Source of the DNA: Deinococcus sp. AJ005
GTDB lineage: Bacteria > Deinococcota > Deinococci > Deinococcales > Deinococcaceae
DNA length: 64,000 nucleotides
Direction: 5' to 3'
Assembly (NCBI RefSeq): GCF_009017495.1
Contig: NZ_CP044990.1
Span: forward strand, 3,142,001-3,206,000
In this document: piece after piece, positions 26,171-36,444 of the stretch
Position numbering within the stretch: the stretch's first letter is position 1
Layout: the number at the start of each line of letters is the position of its first letter
Made by a program: the position numbers and the translations under genes
Notes under the pieces: model-generated
The model's database searches: none
What the model saw: only the letters and a program-made list of their open reading frames with translations
Told to the model about the DNA's origin: nothing

Positions 26171-26908
26171 ATGACGAATCCTGACGATCAGAAGACCCCG
26201 GCGGCAGGCAGGCCACAGGGCAACGGCAACGCACCGTCCTGGGTGGACGACGTGCTGGGCAGCCCGGGCGGCAGCGCACAGACGCACACCCCGGATTCAA
26301 CCCGGCCCAACCTCAGCAAGACGCCCTCATCGGCGGGTGATCTGCGGATTCCCGAACCCGCGCGCGCCGCTCCGGTCCCAGCGGCAGAAACGGACGACTG
26401 GATTTCCCGCGTGACTGGCAGCCCGCCCCCGGCCCACGCCAACGCGCCGCACACCGCCCCCCAGCCCAGCAGTCCCCGCCCCACTGCCCCGGATCTGGAC
26501 GCCTGGGGCGAACCGCAGCGGCCCACCATCCCCCTGGCCCCCCTGGCCGACGAACGGCCCGTCACGCCCTATACGCCAGTCCCCACCTACGCGGGCGACG
26601 TGGCCCAGAAACGCCTGATTGCTGGCCTGCTCGCCATTTTCCTGGGCAGCCTAGGCGTCCACAAGTTCTATCTGGGCATGAACATCCAGGGCATCATGAT
26701 CCTAGGAGCCAACATCGGCGTCTGGATTCTGGCGCTGCTGATCGGCCTAGTCACGCTGGGCTTCGGCCTGATCATCACCCTTCCACTGGCGGGACTGATC
26801 AGCGCGGCGCTGGGTGTGCTGGGGCTGGTGGAGGGCATCCTGTACCTGACCAAGTCCGATGCGGACTTTGGGCGCGATTATCTGGTGGGCAAGAAACCCT
26901 GGCTGTAA
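26171..26908 (+). CDS. TM2 domain membrane protein with Pro-rich N-terminal tail
   Basis: A 245-residue protein. Residues 1-135 are Pro/Ala/Asp-rich and likely disordered, with two short IS/WVDD segments. Residues 140-230 are the TM2 domain: LIAGLLAIFLGSLGVHKFYL, then GIMILGANIGVWILALLIG and two more hydrophobic helices, with the conserved DxF-like KFYLG turn. TM2 proteins are small membrane proteins of unsettled function. TAATGT precedes ATG by five bases. It converges with metY. Confidence 0.82.
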   Translation: MTNPDDQKTPAAGRPQGNGNAPSWVDDVLGSPGGSAQTHTPDSTRPNLSKTPSSAGDLRIPEPARAAPVPAAETDDWISRVTGSPPPAHANAPHTAPQPSSPRPTAPDLDAWGEPQRPTIPLAPLADERPVTPYTPVPTYAGDVAQKRLIAGLLAIFLGSLGVHKFYLGMNIQGIMILGANIGVWILALLIGLVTLGFGLIITLPLAGLISAALGVLGLVEGILYLTKSDADFGRDYLVGKKPWL

Positions 26909-26944
26909 GGAGCCATCCGACAGTCTCCTGTACCCACTTACCTC

Positions 26945-28231
26945 TTACAGCGCCGCCTCGATATCCGCCTTCAGGTCCGCCACCCCTTCCACGCCCACGC
27001 TCATGCGGATGGTCTGGGGCGTGACCCCGGCGGCGTGGCGGGCGGCCTCGGGGACGCGTCCGTGGGTGGTGGTCCAGGGGTGGACGACCAGGGTACGGAC
27101 ATCTCCCAGGTTGGGGGCCACGCGCAGCACCCGCAGGCGCGACAGAAAGGCGGCGGGGTCCGGCACCTCGAACGCCAGCACCGCGCCGGAGCCGTTGCCC
27201 AGGTAGCGCTGCGCCTGCGCGTGGAAAGGATGGTCCTCCAGGCCCGGATAGCTGACATGGCCCACCCTGGGATGGGCCTGAAGCCACTGCGCCAGCTCCA
27301 GCGCAGTCTCACATTCGCGGGCCATTCGCAGCGCCAGCGTTTCCAGCCCCTGCGCGATCAGAAAGGCGCTGTGGGGGGCCAGGGTCATGCCCAGTTGACT
27401 GGCCCCCAGCCAGCGTTGCCGCCACGCCAGAGCACTGTCGCCGCGCACCTTCAGAATGCTGTTTCCCTCGCCCTCGCTGTAGATCGGATTGCGGGTCAGA
27501 TCGTGCCGCGCCCCAACGGTGACGCTGCCGCCCATCACGCTGCCGTGGCCGCCGGCCCACTTGGTCAGCGACTGCGCCACCAGATCCGCACCGTGGTCCA
27601 ATGGACGGCACAGGTAGCCCACGCCGCCGCAGGTGTTGTCGATGGCGAGAAGTGCGCCGCGCTCATGGGCGATGTCCGCAAATGGCCCGATATCGGCGAT
27701 GTCCCCGGCGGGATTGCTAATCATCTCGGCCCAGACCAGCCGGGTGTTGTCCTGCATGGCGGCGCGCACGGCGTCAGGGGTGTTGTCTACCAGCGTGGCG
27801 GAAATGCCCATCAGCGGCAGGATGTTGTTCAGCATCCCGGTGGTGCCCCCGAACAGGCTGGAGGCCGACACCACATGGTCCCCGGCGCGGCACACGCTCA
27901 GGATGGCAGTCAACGTGGCGGCCTGTCCGCTGGCGAGGGCCACCGTGTCTGCCCCGCCTTCCAGCGCCGTGATCCGGGCTTCCAGCGCGCGGGTGGTGGG
28001 GTTCTGGATACGGGCGTAACTGAGGCCGGTGTTGTTCTGGAACTCGCTCTGCGCCTGCTCCAGCGTGTCGAACTGGAAGGCGGCGGCGGCGTGGATGGGA
28101 AAGCCAATCGTCTGGCCCAGCCCGCGCGGAATGCCGGACTGGACGGCGGCGGTCTCATAGCCCCAATCGGCATCGGTCCAGTCGGGACCGGGCGCAGCGT
28201 CGTTCATGGGGCCAGCAGCAGAATCGCTCAT
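26945..28231 (-). CDS. metY: O-acetylhomoserine sulfhydrylase-type PLP enzyme
   Basis: A 428-residue Cys/Met-metabolism PLP enzyme. The PLP lysine lies in QSLTKWAGGHGSVMGG (Lys about 224), the ring-stacking Tyr in GLSYARIQNPTTRALE, and SGQAATLTAILSVCRAGDHV is typical. The length and C-terminal TTTHGRVPEAARHAAGVTP (substrate loop) fit O-acetylhomoserine sulfhydrylase, making homocysteine from sulfide, better than cystathionine gamma-synthase (about 385 residues). A TAGCGT box (minus) lies six bases from ATG. Confidence 0.9.
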   Translation of the reverse strand: MSDSAAGPMNDAAPGPDWTDADWGYETAAVQSGIPRGLGQTIGFPIHAAAAFQFDTLEQAQSEFQNNTGLSYARIQNPTTRALEARITALEGGADTVALASGQAATLTAILSVCRAGDHVVSASSLFGGTTGMLNNILPLMGISATLVDNTPDAVRAAMQDNTRLVWAEMISNPAGDIADIGPFADIAHERGALLAIDNTCGGVGYLCRPLDHGADLVAQSLTKWAGGHGSVMGGSVTVGARHDLTRNPIYSEGEGNSILKVRGDSALAWRQRWLGASQLGMTLAPHSAFLIAQGLETLALRMARECETALELAQWLQAHPRVGHVSYPGLEDHPFHAQAQRYLGNGSGAVLAFEVPDPAAFLSRLRVLRVAPNLGDVRTLVVHPWTTTHGRVPEAARHAAGVTPQTIRMSVGVEGVADLKADIEAAL

Positions 28232-28296
28232 CCACCCACGCTACGCGCCCCCGCGCCCGAACGTGCGGGACATGTCCGCATGACAGGACAGCAACA

Positions 28297-28326
28297 AGGC
28301 GCGGTCCCGAACTGGAAACCGCGCCT
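28297..28326 (-). terminator. Hairpin terminator after mscL
   Basis: AGGCGCGGT (28297-28305) pairs perfectly with ACCGCGCCT (28318-28326). On the minus strand it is followed by TTGTTGCT. It lies 19 bases after the mscL stop. Confidence 0.55.
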
Positions 28327-28344
28327 CGCCTTCAAACAGATGCT

Positions 28345-28752
28345 CTAGAGCCTGGGTGGCACGCTGCCCACAGACTGGGCCTTGAGGGCGTCGCGAATCT
28401 CGGCCAGCAGCTTTTCCTCATTGCTGGGTTCGGCCACAGGCGGCTTCTCCTCGCGCTTGAAACGTTCCATCAGGTGATTGAAGGGGATGATGACGAAGAA
28501 GTAGATGATGGCTGCCGTCAGCAGGAAGCTGAGCGCGTTGGTCAGGAACAGGCCGTATTTGAAAACGCTGCCGTTGATGGCAAAGGTCAGCGCCGAGAAA
28601 TCCGGCACACCGCCGAAAATGCCGATGATCGGCAGGATCAGGCCGCTAGTAAAGGAATCCACCACCTTGCCGAAGGCGGCCCCGATCAGGACACCAACCG
28701 CCAGATCGATGAGATTGCCACGCAATAAGAACTTCTGAAATCCGCTGACCAT
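28345..28752 (-). CDS. mscL: Large-conductance mechanosensitive channel MscL
   Basis: A 135-residue membrane channel that opens as a pentamer under osmotic downshock. TM1 region GNLIDLAVGVLIGAAFGKVV, the VDSFTSGLILPIIGIF loop and TM2 NALSFLLTAAIIYFFVIIPF are all in the normal order, then a charged C-terminal helix LLAEIRDALKAQ. The extension upstream to 29496 is a shadow; ATG 28752 aligns with family starts. A TAAAAA(T)-type box lies seven bases upstream. Confidence 0.95.
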   Translation of the reverse strand: MVSGFQKFLLRGNLIDLAVGVLIGAAFGKVVDSFTSGLILPIIGIFGGVPDFSALTFAINGSVFKYGLFLTNALSFLLTAAIIYFFVIIPFNHLMERFKREEKPPVAEPSNEEKLLAEIRDALKAQSVGSVPPRL

Positions 28753-28891
28753 CTGTGAATTTTTACACTGAACGAATGAGAATGCCAGCTTGGATACTTT
28801 CCGCTGTCTAGACAGGCTTTCCCGCCCATTCAAGGGTCTGCATCCCTCCTTGTGAGACTGCCGTGAACCCGACTCCGCTATGCTCCGGGAC

Positions 28892-29311
28892 ATGTCCCTG
28901 ACGCCCACGGCCCTGCTCCTTCTTGGCGTGCAGCGCTGCCGACTGGAAGGCCATCCACACGAGCGGGAACTGGCGCGGCAGTGGGCGCATGCGGTAGATG
29001 AGGCCCGTGCCGTGGGCCAGTTGATCGTGCTGATGCAGTGGGACGGCCTGCCAGACACGCCCGGCGAGACCTTCGGCAAGGGCTGGACCCTGCACCCGGA
29101 TTTCCGCGTGGAAGCGGGGGATCTGCCCGTGCGCGCCGGGCTGCCAGACGCCTTCTGGCACACCGATCTGGCTGCCGAACTCCATGCCCGTGCAGTTCGT
29201 GAGGTGGTCCTGCTGGCCCTGCCGGGCGTGCCCGAACTGGCCGCCACAGCCCAGGCCGCGCAAGAAGCCGGATTCACCGTGCGCGTGCTGGATGTCCTGA
29301 TTCCAGTCTGA
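28892..29311 (+). CDS. Isochorismatase-fold protein lacking the catalytic residues
   Basis: A 139-residue protein of the isochorismatase-like cysteine hydrolase fold, recognisable from TALLLLGVQ, DLPVRAGLPDAFWHTDLAAEL and REVVLLALPGVPELAATAQAA. At each place where the catalytic triad should be, the residue is changed: Asp of DVQ is Gly (residue 12), Lys is Ala, and the nucleophilic Cys of the CVxAT segment is Glu. The C-terminus ends right after the sixth strand. It may be a non-enzymatic or degenerate family member. A TATGCT box (28879-28884) lies seven bases from the ATG, so the gene seems expressed. Confidence 0.75.
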   Translation: MSLTPTALLLLGVQRCRLEGHPHERELARQWAHAVDEARAVGQLIVLMQWDGLPDTPGETFGKGWTLHPDFRVEAGDLPVRAGLPDAFWHTDLAAELHARAVREVVLLALPGVPELAATAQAAQEAGFTVRVLDVLIPV

Positions 29312-29426
29312 ACCATGATCCCAGCGTGAACTGAGCGCCGGACAGCAACAGGTAGTGGCCCGGAACTTAAAACAGCGTTAAGCCAACTTGAACTCAGTGC
29401 GGCCCCCGCACTCCCAGACTGACGGC

Positions 29427-29843
29427 ATGGCTGACAAAACACTGGCGGACCTTTCCAAAAATATGCGCGAGATCGACATCGCCATGCTCTCCACACACAG
29501 CAAGGGCGGCAATATCGCCGGGCGGCCCATGAGCAACAACGGACAGGTGGAGTATGACGGCACCTCGTATTACTTCACCTACGAGGCTGCCCATACCGTG
29601 GGCGAGATCGAGGCAGACCCCAAAGTCTCGCTGGCCTTCATGGGCGCCAAGGGCTTCTCGGTGGCGGTGGAGGGTAAGGCCAAACTCAGCCGCGACAAGG
29701 CGCAGATGAAAGACCACTGGTCCAAAGACCTGGACAAATGGTTCAAGGACGGCATCGACACCCCGGACATCGTGATGATTCAGGTGGACGCCACCCGCGT
29801 GCATTACTGGGACGGCGAGGACGAAGGCGAAGTCAAGCTGTAG
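29427..29843 (+). CDS. General stress protein, FMN-binding split barrel (PNPOx-like)
   Basis: A 138-residue protein of the pyridoxamine 5'-phosphate oxidase-like split-barrel fold, close to general stress protein 26-type proteins. MREIDIAMLSTHSKGGNIAG, RPMSNNGQVEYDGTSYYFTY and KVSLAFMGAKGFSVAVEGKA give the barrel strands and flavin-site residues, and VDATRVHYWDGED is the usual ending. It probably binds FMN or FAD as a dimer. ATG 29427 fits the family start. A strong terminator follows. Confidence 0.85.
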   Translation: MADKTLADLSKNMREIDIAMLSTHSKGGNIAGRPMSNNGQVEYDGTSYYFTYEAAHTVGEIEADPKVSLAFMGAKGFSVAVEGKAKLSRDKAQMKDHWSKDLDKWFKDGIDTPDIVMIQVDATRVHYWDGEDEGEVKL

Positions 29844-29854
29844 ATCCCGCATGG

Positions 29855-29894
29855 AAAAAGCCAGCGTGAGGACCGTCCTCCGCTGGCTTTTTTA
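29855..29894 (+). terminator. Strong intrinsic terminator
   Basis: AAAAGCCAGCG (29856-29866) pairs with CGCTGGCTTTTTT (29881-29893) with an inner GAGGAC/GTCCTC stem, giving a long hairpin ending in six T. Confidence 0.9.
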
Positions 29895-29909
29895 ATTCTG
29901 GCGCTCAGA

Positions 29910-30109
29910 GCAGTTCTCCGAATTACGTCACCGGAGTAAAAGACTTCCGGCGACTCCATTCTCTACTCCGCAGCTTTGCAAGTCCGTTCTGCTCAGTAAA
30001 AGTCACTCGCTGTCTTGGGCAGAACAGATGCCCTTGACTGGGACGGCTCGAAGAGAGGACGCTTGCCCGCCCCGCTCGGTCATAAAAATAGTCTTTTTAT
30101 GACAACTGC
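29910..30109. repeat. MITE-like repeat, copy 2 (long form, inverted relative to copy 1)
   Basis: A 200-base element bounded by GCAGTT and AACTGC. Read on the minus strand it matches 20062-20180 nearly base for base, with two extra blocks of about 60 and 20 bases. It includes a hairpin GTCATAAAAA...TTTTTATGAC near its right end and a second one around CCGGAAGTC. It fills the gap between the split-barrel gene terminator and the stop of the stalk-domain gene. Confidence 0.8.
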
Positions 30110-30110
30110 T

Positions 30111-31907
30111 TTAGGGCTGATAGGTCTTCAGGCCGTCCATCACACCGCCCATTCCCTTTTGCCCGGTGCGGTAAAAGACCAAACTGATCGGCAGGTTGCT
30201 GCCACTGGCCGGAATGAAATCGATGTTGAGGCGGTCCGATCCCGCGCGCCACAGCAGCACGGGTTCCTGCGGTTTGATGGCGTTGCCGCTTCTGGGCAGC
30301 TTGATGGTCTGGCTGATCGGGCCGTCCTGCACATTCATGGCCCCCCGGTACAACCCCCCGCGCGGGCTGAGGGCCACCGCCGTGCCCGCCGCGCCGTTGA
30401 CCTCCAGATCATACAGGACCCCGTAATTGCCGCTCAGGCGAACGGGCTTGTTGGTCAGTTTGTCGATGCCGTCAATGGCCGGATCAAGCTGCCCGTCCCC
30501 GATCACGATGCGGGCGGGCAGCGTGCCCAGATTGACGCGCAAATGGCGCACCGCGCCCTGGAAGGTGCCGCGCACATGCTTGCCGTCTGGCTGCAAATAC
30601 GGCAACTGCTGGGACACCTGCGCGCTGGGGGGCAGACCGTCTTCCAACATCAGGAAGGTCAGTTCTACACGGCCCGAGGCGGTCAGGTCCTGCATCATGT
30701 TCGCGCCGCTGCCCATGCTCAGGGTGGGGCTGGCGTAAACGGCGGCGGCCTGACCGGGGGCCAGGGTCAGCGTGGGGCCGCCCGTGCTGGCGAAGTAATC
30801 CAGCAGCGTAACCTGTCCCAGCAGTCCCTCAATGCGGGTGGGCGCGGTCTCGCCCTGCCGCAGCGTGCGGACCTCTACCGGACGGTCCTCGGTGTTGCGG
30901 GCCAGCACGTACAGCCGCGCGGGTTTGCCCAGGCCGTTGAGGTGGTAGCCCAGCAGGCGGACCGGCCCCGAAATGGTGTCCTGGTACAGCACGCCGCTCT
31001 GGGTGGGCACTTCCGGGCTGTCACTGAAGATCAGCGGGAAAGAGGGTCCGGCCACTGGCACTACCGCCGCAGAGGGGTAATTCAGCACCTGCAAGTCAGG
31101 GAAGCGGTCACCAGGGGCAGCGTACTTGAGGGCGTAGGTGAGTGGACTGTCCAGCGGCGCACCCTGCACGGTGATGGTGCGGTTAAACGGCTTGCTGCTC
31201 AGGCCCCGGCTGTTGGTGACACTCAGGCCCACCGTATACGTGCCCGGCTGGAAGAAAGCGTCCTCGCGGTTGCTCCATTTGCGAGAGGTGATGTCCGCAC
31301 CGTCCGGGTCATAGGCATACTCGGTGTACACCACGCGCTCGCCGGGGGCGTAGACCAGTTTGTCGGTGGAGAAACGCGCCTGTGGGGCCAGCGGATTTCC
31401 ACCGTCGCGCAGAGCCGTCAGGGTCAGCGTGCGGCCCGTGTCGTCGGCGGCGCTGAGATTGGCGTCCAGCGCGTCGGCCAGCGTGCGGGCACTCAGATAA
31501 GGCACGCCGTCGATGATCAGGGCCGTACCCGCAGGCTGCGGCACCCCGGCCAGTGAGGCGTTGCCATCGGCAGTGACCACCACGCGCCCCACGCCCAGTT
31601 GCCCGGCACTCCCCACCTGCACGGGGCGGCCCAGCAGCACCGCCGTCTCGCGCAGCGGCAGCAGCGTGCGCCCGCCGATCAGCCGGGGCGCAGCCTGCCA
31701 GCGCGCGGCGTCGCCGTTCACGTTCAGGTCCGGGGCGTCCACCGTGAAGGTCAGTTGTACCGATCCGGCGGTCACGGTGGCGGCCAGCGCTGGGCCGCCT
31801 GCCGTGGACAGCAGGGCGCTCAGGACGAGAGAGGCGGGATTTCGACGTTTCAGGCGCAGGGCATGGCCCCGGAGCAACAACGGAAGGAAGAAGGGGGCAA
31901 CACGCAC
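30111..31907 (-). CDS. Secreted copper-amine-oxidase-stalk and PKD-like protein
   Basis: A secreted protein of about 598 residues if it starts at GTG 31907. A signal peptide is visible around RRNPASLVLSALLSTAGG, ending near ALAATVTAG. Residues about 60-180 contain the copper amine oxidase N-terminal/stalk module (RTLLPLRETAVLLGRPVQVG and IDGVPYLSARTLADAL). About residues 190-255 look like a PKD domain (YAPGERVVYTEYAYDPDG then GTYTVGLSVTNSRG). The rest is beta-rich and unassigned. No catalytic domain is visible, so it may be structural at the cell surface. No in-frame ATG precedes the signal, so the start is uncertain. Its TAA stop adjoins the repeat element. Confidence 0.65.
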   Translation of the reverse strand: MRVAPFFLPLLLRGHALRLKRRNPASLVLSALLSTAGGPALAATVTAGSVQLTFTVDAPDLNVNGDAARWQAAPRLIGGRTLLPLRETAVLLGRPVQVGSAGQLGVGRVVVTADGNASLAGVPQPAGTALIIDGVPYLSARTLADALDANLSAADDTGRTLTLTALRDGGNPLAPQARFSTDKLVYAPGERVVYTEYAYDPDGADITSRKWSNREDAFFQPGTYTVGLSVTNSRGLSSKPFNRTITVQGAPLDSPLTYALKYAAPGDRFPDLQVLNYPSAAVVPVAGPSFPLIFSDSPEVPTQSGVLYQDTISGPVRLLGYHLNGLGKPARLYVLARNTEDRPVEVRTLRQGETAPTRIEGLLGQVTLLDYFASTGGPTLTLAPGQAAAVYASPTLSMGSGANMMQDLTASGRVELTFLMLEDGLPPSAQVSQQLPYLQPDGKHVRGTFQGAVRHLRVNLGTLPARIVIGDGQLDPAIDGIDKLTNKPVRLSGNYGVLYDLEVNGAAGTAVALSPRGGLYRGAMNVQDGPISQTIKLPRSGNAIKPQEPVLLWRAGSDRLNIDFIPASGSNLPISLVFYRTGQKGMGGVMDGLKTYQP

Positions 31908-32178
31908 CGGGGGAGTATGCCCGCCGCACCTGACGCCGATCTGTGCGGATTGTCCCTCCACATCTTCATGAACATCCCGCTGACAGCCCTGTGAGACAGA
32001 TCTATGTCGATCTGCATCACAATTAGGGGGCTGAAGCATTAGAGAACCGAAACCAAAAAGAGCCTCATGGTCAAAGCCGGGAAACAGGCACGACAACAGC
32101 CTTCACCGTTGGGTCAGGTCTACAGCGGCACCCTGTCAATGTCCGCTTTCATTCCAAACTTTTCGAGTTCCGGCGGAC

Positions 32179-32184
32179 TAGACT
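32179..32184 (+). promoter_or_regulatory. Leaderless -10 box before the ftsH mini-ORF
   Basis: TAGACT ends six bases before ATG 32191, not before the ftsH ATG at 32232, so the first codon of the mRNA should be that of the mini-ORF. Confidence 0.55.
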
Positions 32185-32190
32185 GGGCAC

Positions 32191-32231
32191 ATGTCGCCCC
32201 GCGCAGAATTCAACGTCGCCAGCAGGCCCGC

Positions 32232-32235
<4 letters not shown>
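32191..32235 (+). CDS. Possible 14-residue leader peptide overlapping ftsH
   Basis: ATG at 32191 opens a 14-codon frame (MSPRAEFNVASRPA) whose TGA overlaps the ftsH ATG as ATGA at 32232-32235. The leaderless-type TAGACT box points to this ATG. Ribosomes loading at the 5' end would translate the peptide and reinitiate at ftsH, so it could couple or tune ftsH translation. Alternatively the mini-ORF is incidental and ftsH starts from an unseen signal. It is not an annotated family. Confidence 0.45.
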
Positions 32236-34106
<1,871 letters not shown>

Positions 34107-34130
34107 GCTGACTGCTTGCCACGTAAAAAA

Positions 34131-34160
34131 AACGCCTCACTTTCAACAGTGAGGCGTTTT
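34131..34160. terminator. Bidirectional terminator between ftsH and the convergent gene
   Basis: AACGCCTCACT (34131-34141) pairs perfectly with AGTGAGGCGTT (34148-34158) around a six-base loop, with T runs on both strands. Confidence 0.9.
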
Positions 34161-34199
34161 GCTGCCGATGCCGAAACCACCAACAGATCATTCCGGCCA

Positions 34200-34844
34200 T
34201 CAGTCCCATTCCCACTCGCGCCAGTCGCTGGCTTTCGCCTTGCCTTTTTTAGGTTTGGAGTCGGCCTCTTCCTTCAGGGCGTTCTTCGGAGCGTTTGGGT
34301 CTGGATACCACGTGTACGCAGCGGCCAGAGCCTCGTCCAGCCGTTCGCGCAACAACCCGCCCAAGCGGGCGTCCTCCTTTACAGTCAGTTTCTCGATCTC
34401 GCGCCGCAAACGGCCCAGCGCGGTTTCCAGACCATCCATGTACGGCTCGCGGGCCTTCTTGACCGCGCCTTTTTTTAGTGGTTCCGGGTGGATGGCGGGC
34501 GTGTACGACTGCGCCGCTGCCTGCAACAGCGCCTCCCGTTTGGCCTCGCGGACGGCGCGGTTGCGTTCGGCGCGTTCGCGGGCATCGGCGGCGCGGGCCT
34601 GGGCGGCCAGAAAGGTGTCGTCGCGCTCTACTTCATGCACGCGGGCCTCGGCGTACAGTTTGACGGGCGGCAGGCGGCGGCGGCCCATCCTGAGGCCGTT
34701 GGGACGGGTCTGGTCATGCTCGCCCAGGTAACGCCCGATCAGCGTGGGCGTCCAGCCCCGGTCCTTGAGGTCCTGCGTCGCCAGGAAGCCGGGGGGATTC
34801 AGCGGCGGTTTGTCCTTGCGGCTCATGGACTCTGCGCGGCTCAT
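34200..34844 (-). CDS. Lysine/arginine-rich hypothetical protein
   Basis: A 214-residue, highly charged, helical protein. It begins with SRKDKPPLNPPGFLATQDLKD and DRGWTPTLIGRYLGEHDQTR, a segment resembling short DNA-binding or nuclease-associated helices, followed by long Arg/Ala/Glu helices that may form a coiled coil, and a Lys-rich tail KPKKGKAKASDWREWEWD. No family is recognised. Its ATG overlaps the GNAT stop (ATGA, 34841-34844), so translation is coupled. Upstream of that ATG the frame is a shadow. Confidence 0.65.
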   Translation of the reverse strand: MSRAESMSRKDKPPLNPPGFLATQDLKDRGWTPTLIGRYLGEHDQTRPNGLRMGRRRLPPVKLYAEARVHEVERDDTFLAAQARAADARERAERNRAVREAKREALLQAAAQSYTPAIHPEPLKKGAVKKAREPYMDGLETALGRLRREIEKLTVKEDARLGGLLRERLDEALAAAYTWYPDPNAPKNALKEEADSKPKKGKAKASDWREWEWD

Positions 34845-35422
34845 GAACTCTGCGGCGACTCCCGCGAACTGGTCCACTCGCGCCGCAGCAGGTCCAGACG
34901 CACGCTGTCGTGCCGGACGCCGTCCACCATTCGGGCCTCGCGGATACGGGCCGCTTCCTGAAAGCCCAGCCTCTGGGCGGCATGGATCATACGTTCGTTG
35001 CCTCCCCAGGTGGTAAAGGTCAGGACGTGGGCGTCGGTCTCGTCGAAGGTGGCTGTGACCCACAGAGACAGCGCCTGCGTGCCGATGCCCTGATTCCAGT
35101 GGGCCGGATCATAGATCAGGATGCCCAGGTCCCACCAGCCACCGCCCGCCGGTTCTTCCTGGCTGCGGTTGACCATGCCCACGCACTCGCCGTCCACGTC
35201 GATCACACGTTCGTCGGAGCGGGTGGGCGTGCGCTCCAGCCGCTCCACGTAGGCTTGCAGCGTGGCGGTGGTGGAAGCCGCGTGAAAATACGGCGCGTCC
35301 CACTTGCGCCACTCGGCCAGTGGATCGGCCAGCCAGCGCCGCAGCACCGGCAGGTCGCGGGGCCGCCGTCCGCGCAAGGTCACGGTTTGGGCGTAGGGAA
35401 GGGAAGTCATGGGATCAATCAT
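34841..35422 (-). CDS. GNAT family N-acetyltransferase (RimJ/RimL type)
   Basis: A 193-residue acetyltransferase. The acetyl-CoA pocket lies in WDLGILIYDPAHWNQGIGTQALSL (the QGIGT loop), with TTWGGNERMIHAAQRLGFQEAARI forming the typical late helix. This matches the RimJ/RimL branch acting on proteins or small amines. ATG at 35422 or 35410 are both possible. The next gene is translationally coupled to it. Confidence 0.85.
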   Translation of the reverse strand: MIDPMTSLPYAQTVTLRGRRPRDLPVLRRWLADPLAEWRKWDAPYFHAASTTATLQAYVERLERTPTRSDERVIDVDGECVGMVNRSQEEPAGGGWWDLGILIYDPAHWNQGIGTQALSLWVTATFDETDAHVLTFTTWGGNERMIHAAQRLGFQEAARIREARMVDGVRHDSVRLDLLRREWTSSRESPQSS

Positions 35423-35506
35423 CTCAGACGGGGCGAGGATACGGTGAGAGGGGGATTCAGTTGGGGCAGCGGTTTTGAAGGAAGCCGAGAAGCATCGGAC
35501 TCCGCG

Positions 35507-35893
35507 TTATCGCCCGCCACCCACCCACGCCCACAGCGGTGGCAGCAGCACCACCAGACCCACCACCAGCGCTCCGGCGGAGGCGATCAGTACGGCCCCG
35601 GCGGCGGCGTCCTTGGCAACCTTCGCCAGCGGGTGCAGTTCAGGACTGGCCAGATCCACCACGGCTTCCAGCGCGGTGTTGACCAGCTCCAGCGCCAGCA
35701 CCAGCGCGCACGCCAGGGCAATGGGAGCCAGGGGAACGCGGAGGAATGCGGCTGCGATCAGCGCCAGAACACCCGCCCAGACCTCGATACGGAAATTGGC
35801 CTGCGAGCGGTAGGCATGCCGGATTCCGGCCCAGGCAAAGCCCGCCGAACGCCACCAGCGGCGGGGGTTCAGGGCCGAGCCGTCCGAGCGCAT
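35507..35893 (-). CDS. dgkA: Diacylglycerol kinase / undecaprenol kinase-type membrane protein
   Basis: A 128-residue integral membrane kinase with three transmembrane segments. The motif ELVNTALEAVVDLASPE with its Glu, and HPLAKVAKDAAAGAVLI, are the DagK catalytic marks. In Gram-positive-like bacteria such enzymes phosphorylate undecaprenol. The start is two bases after the ybeY stop, so it is in the same operon. The longer frame from 35956 is the shadow of ybeY. Confidence 0.9.
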   Translation of the reverse strand: MRSDGSALNPRRWWRSAGFAWAGIRHAYRSQANFRIEVWAGVLALIAAAFLRVPLAPIALACALVLALELVNTALEAVVDLASPELHPLAKVAKDAAAGAVLIASAGALVVGLVVLLPPLWAWVGGGR

Positions 35894-35895
35894 GG

Positions 35896-36363
<468 letters not shown>

Positions 36364-36444
36364 TGGGGCACAGCGTAGTGCAAGAAGTGTCAGAAAGAGA
36401 GGGCTAACGCGACTTTCACGCGCCAGCCCTCCTGATTGGGATGT

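Noticed and set aside
31907..32096. N-terminal extension of the stalk-domain protein
   Set aside because: It would put 60 or more residues before the signal peptide and overlaps the ftsH upstream region.
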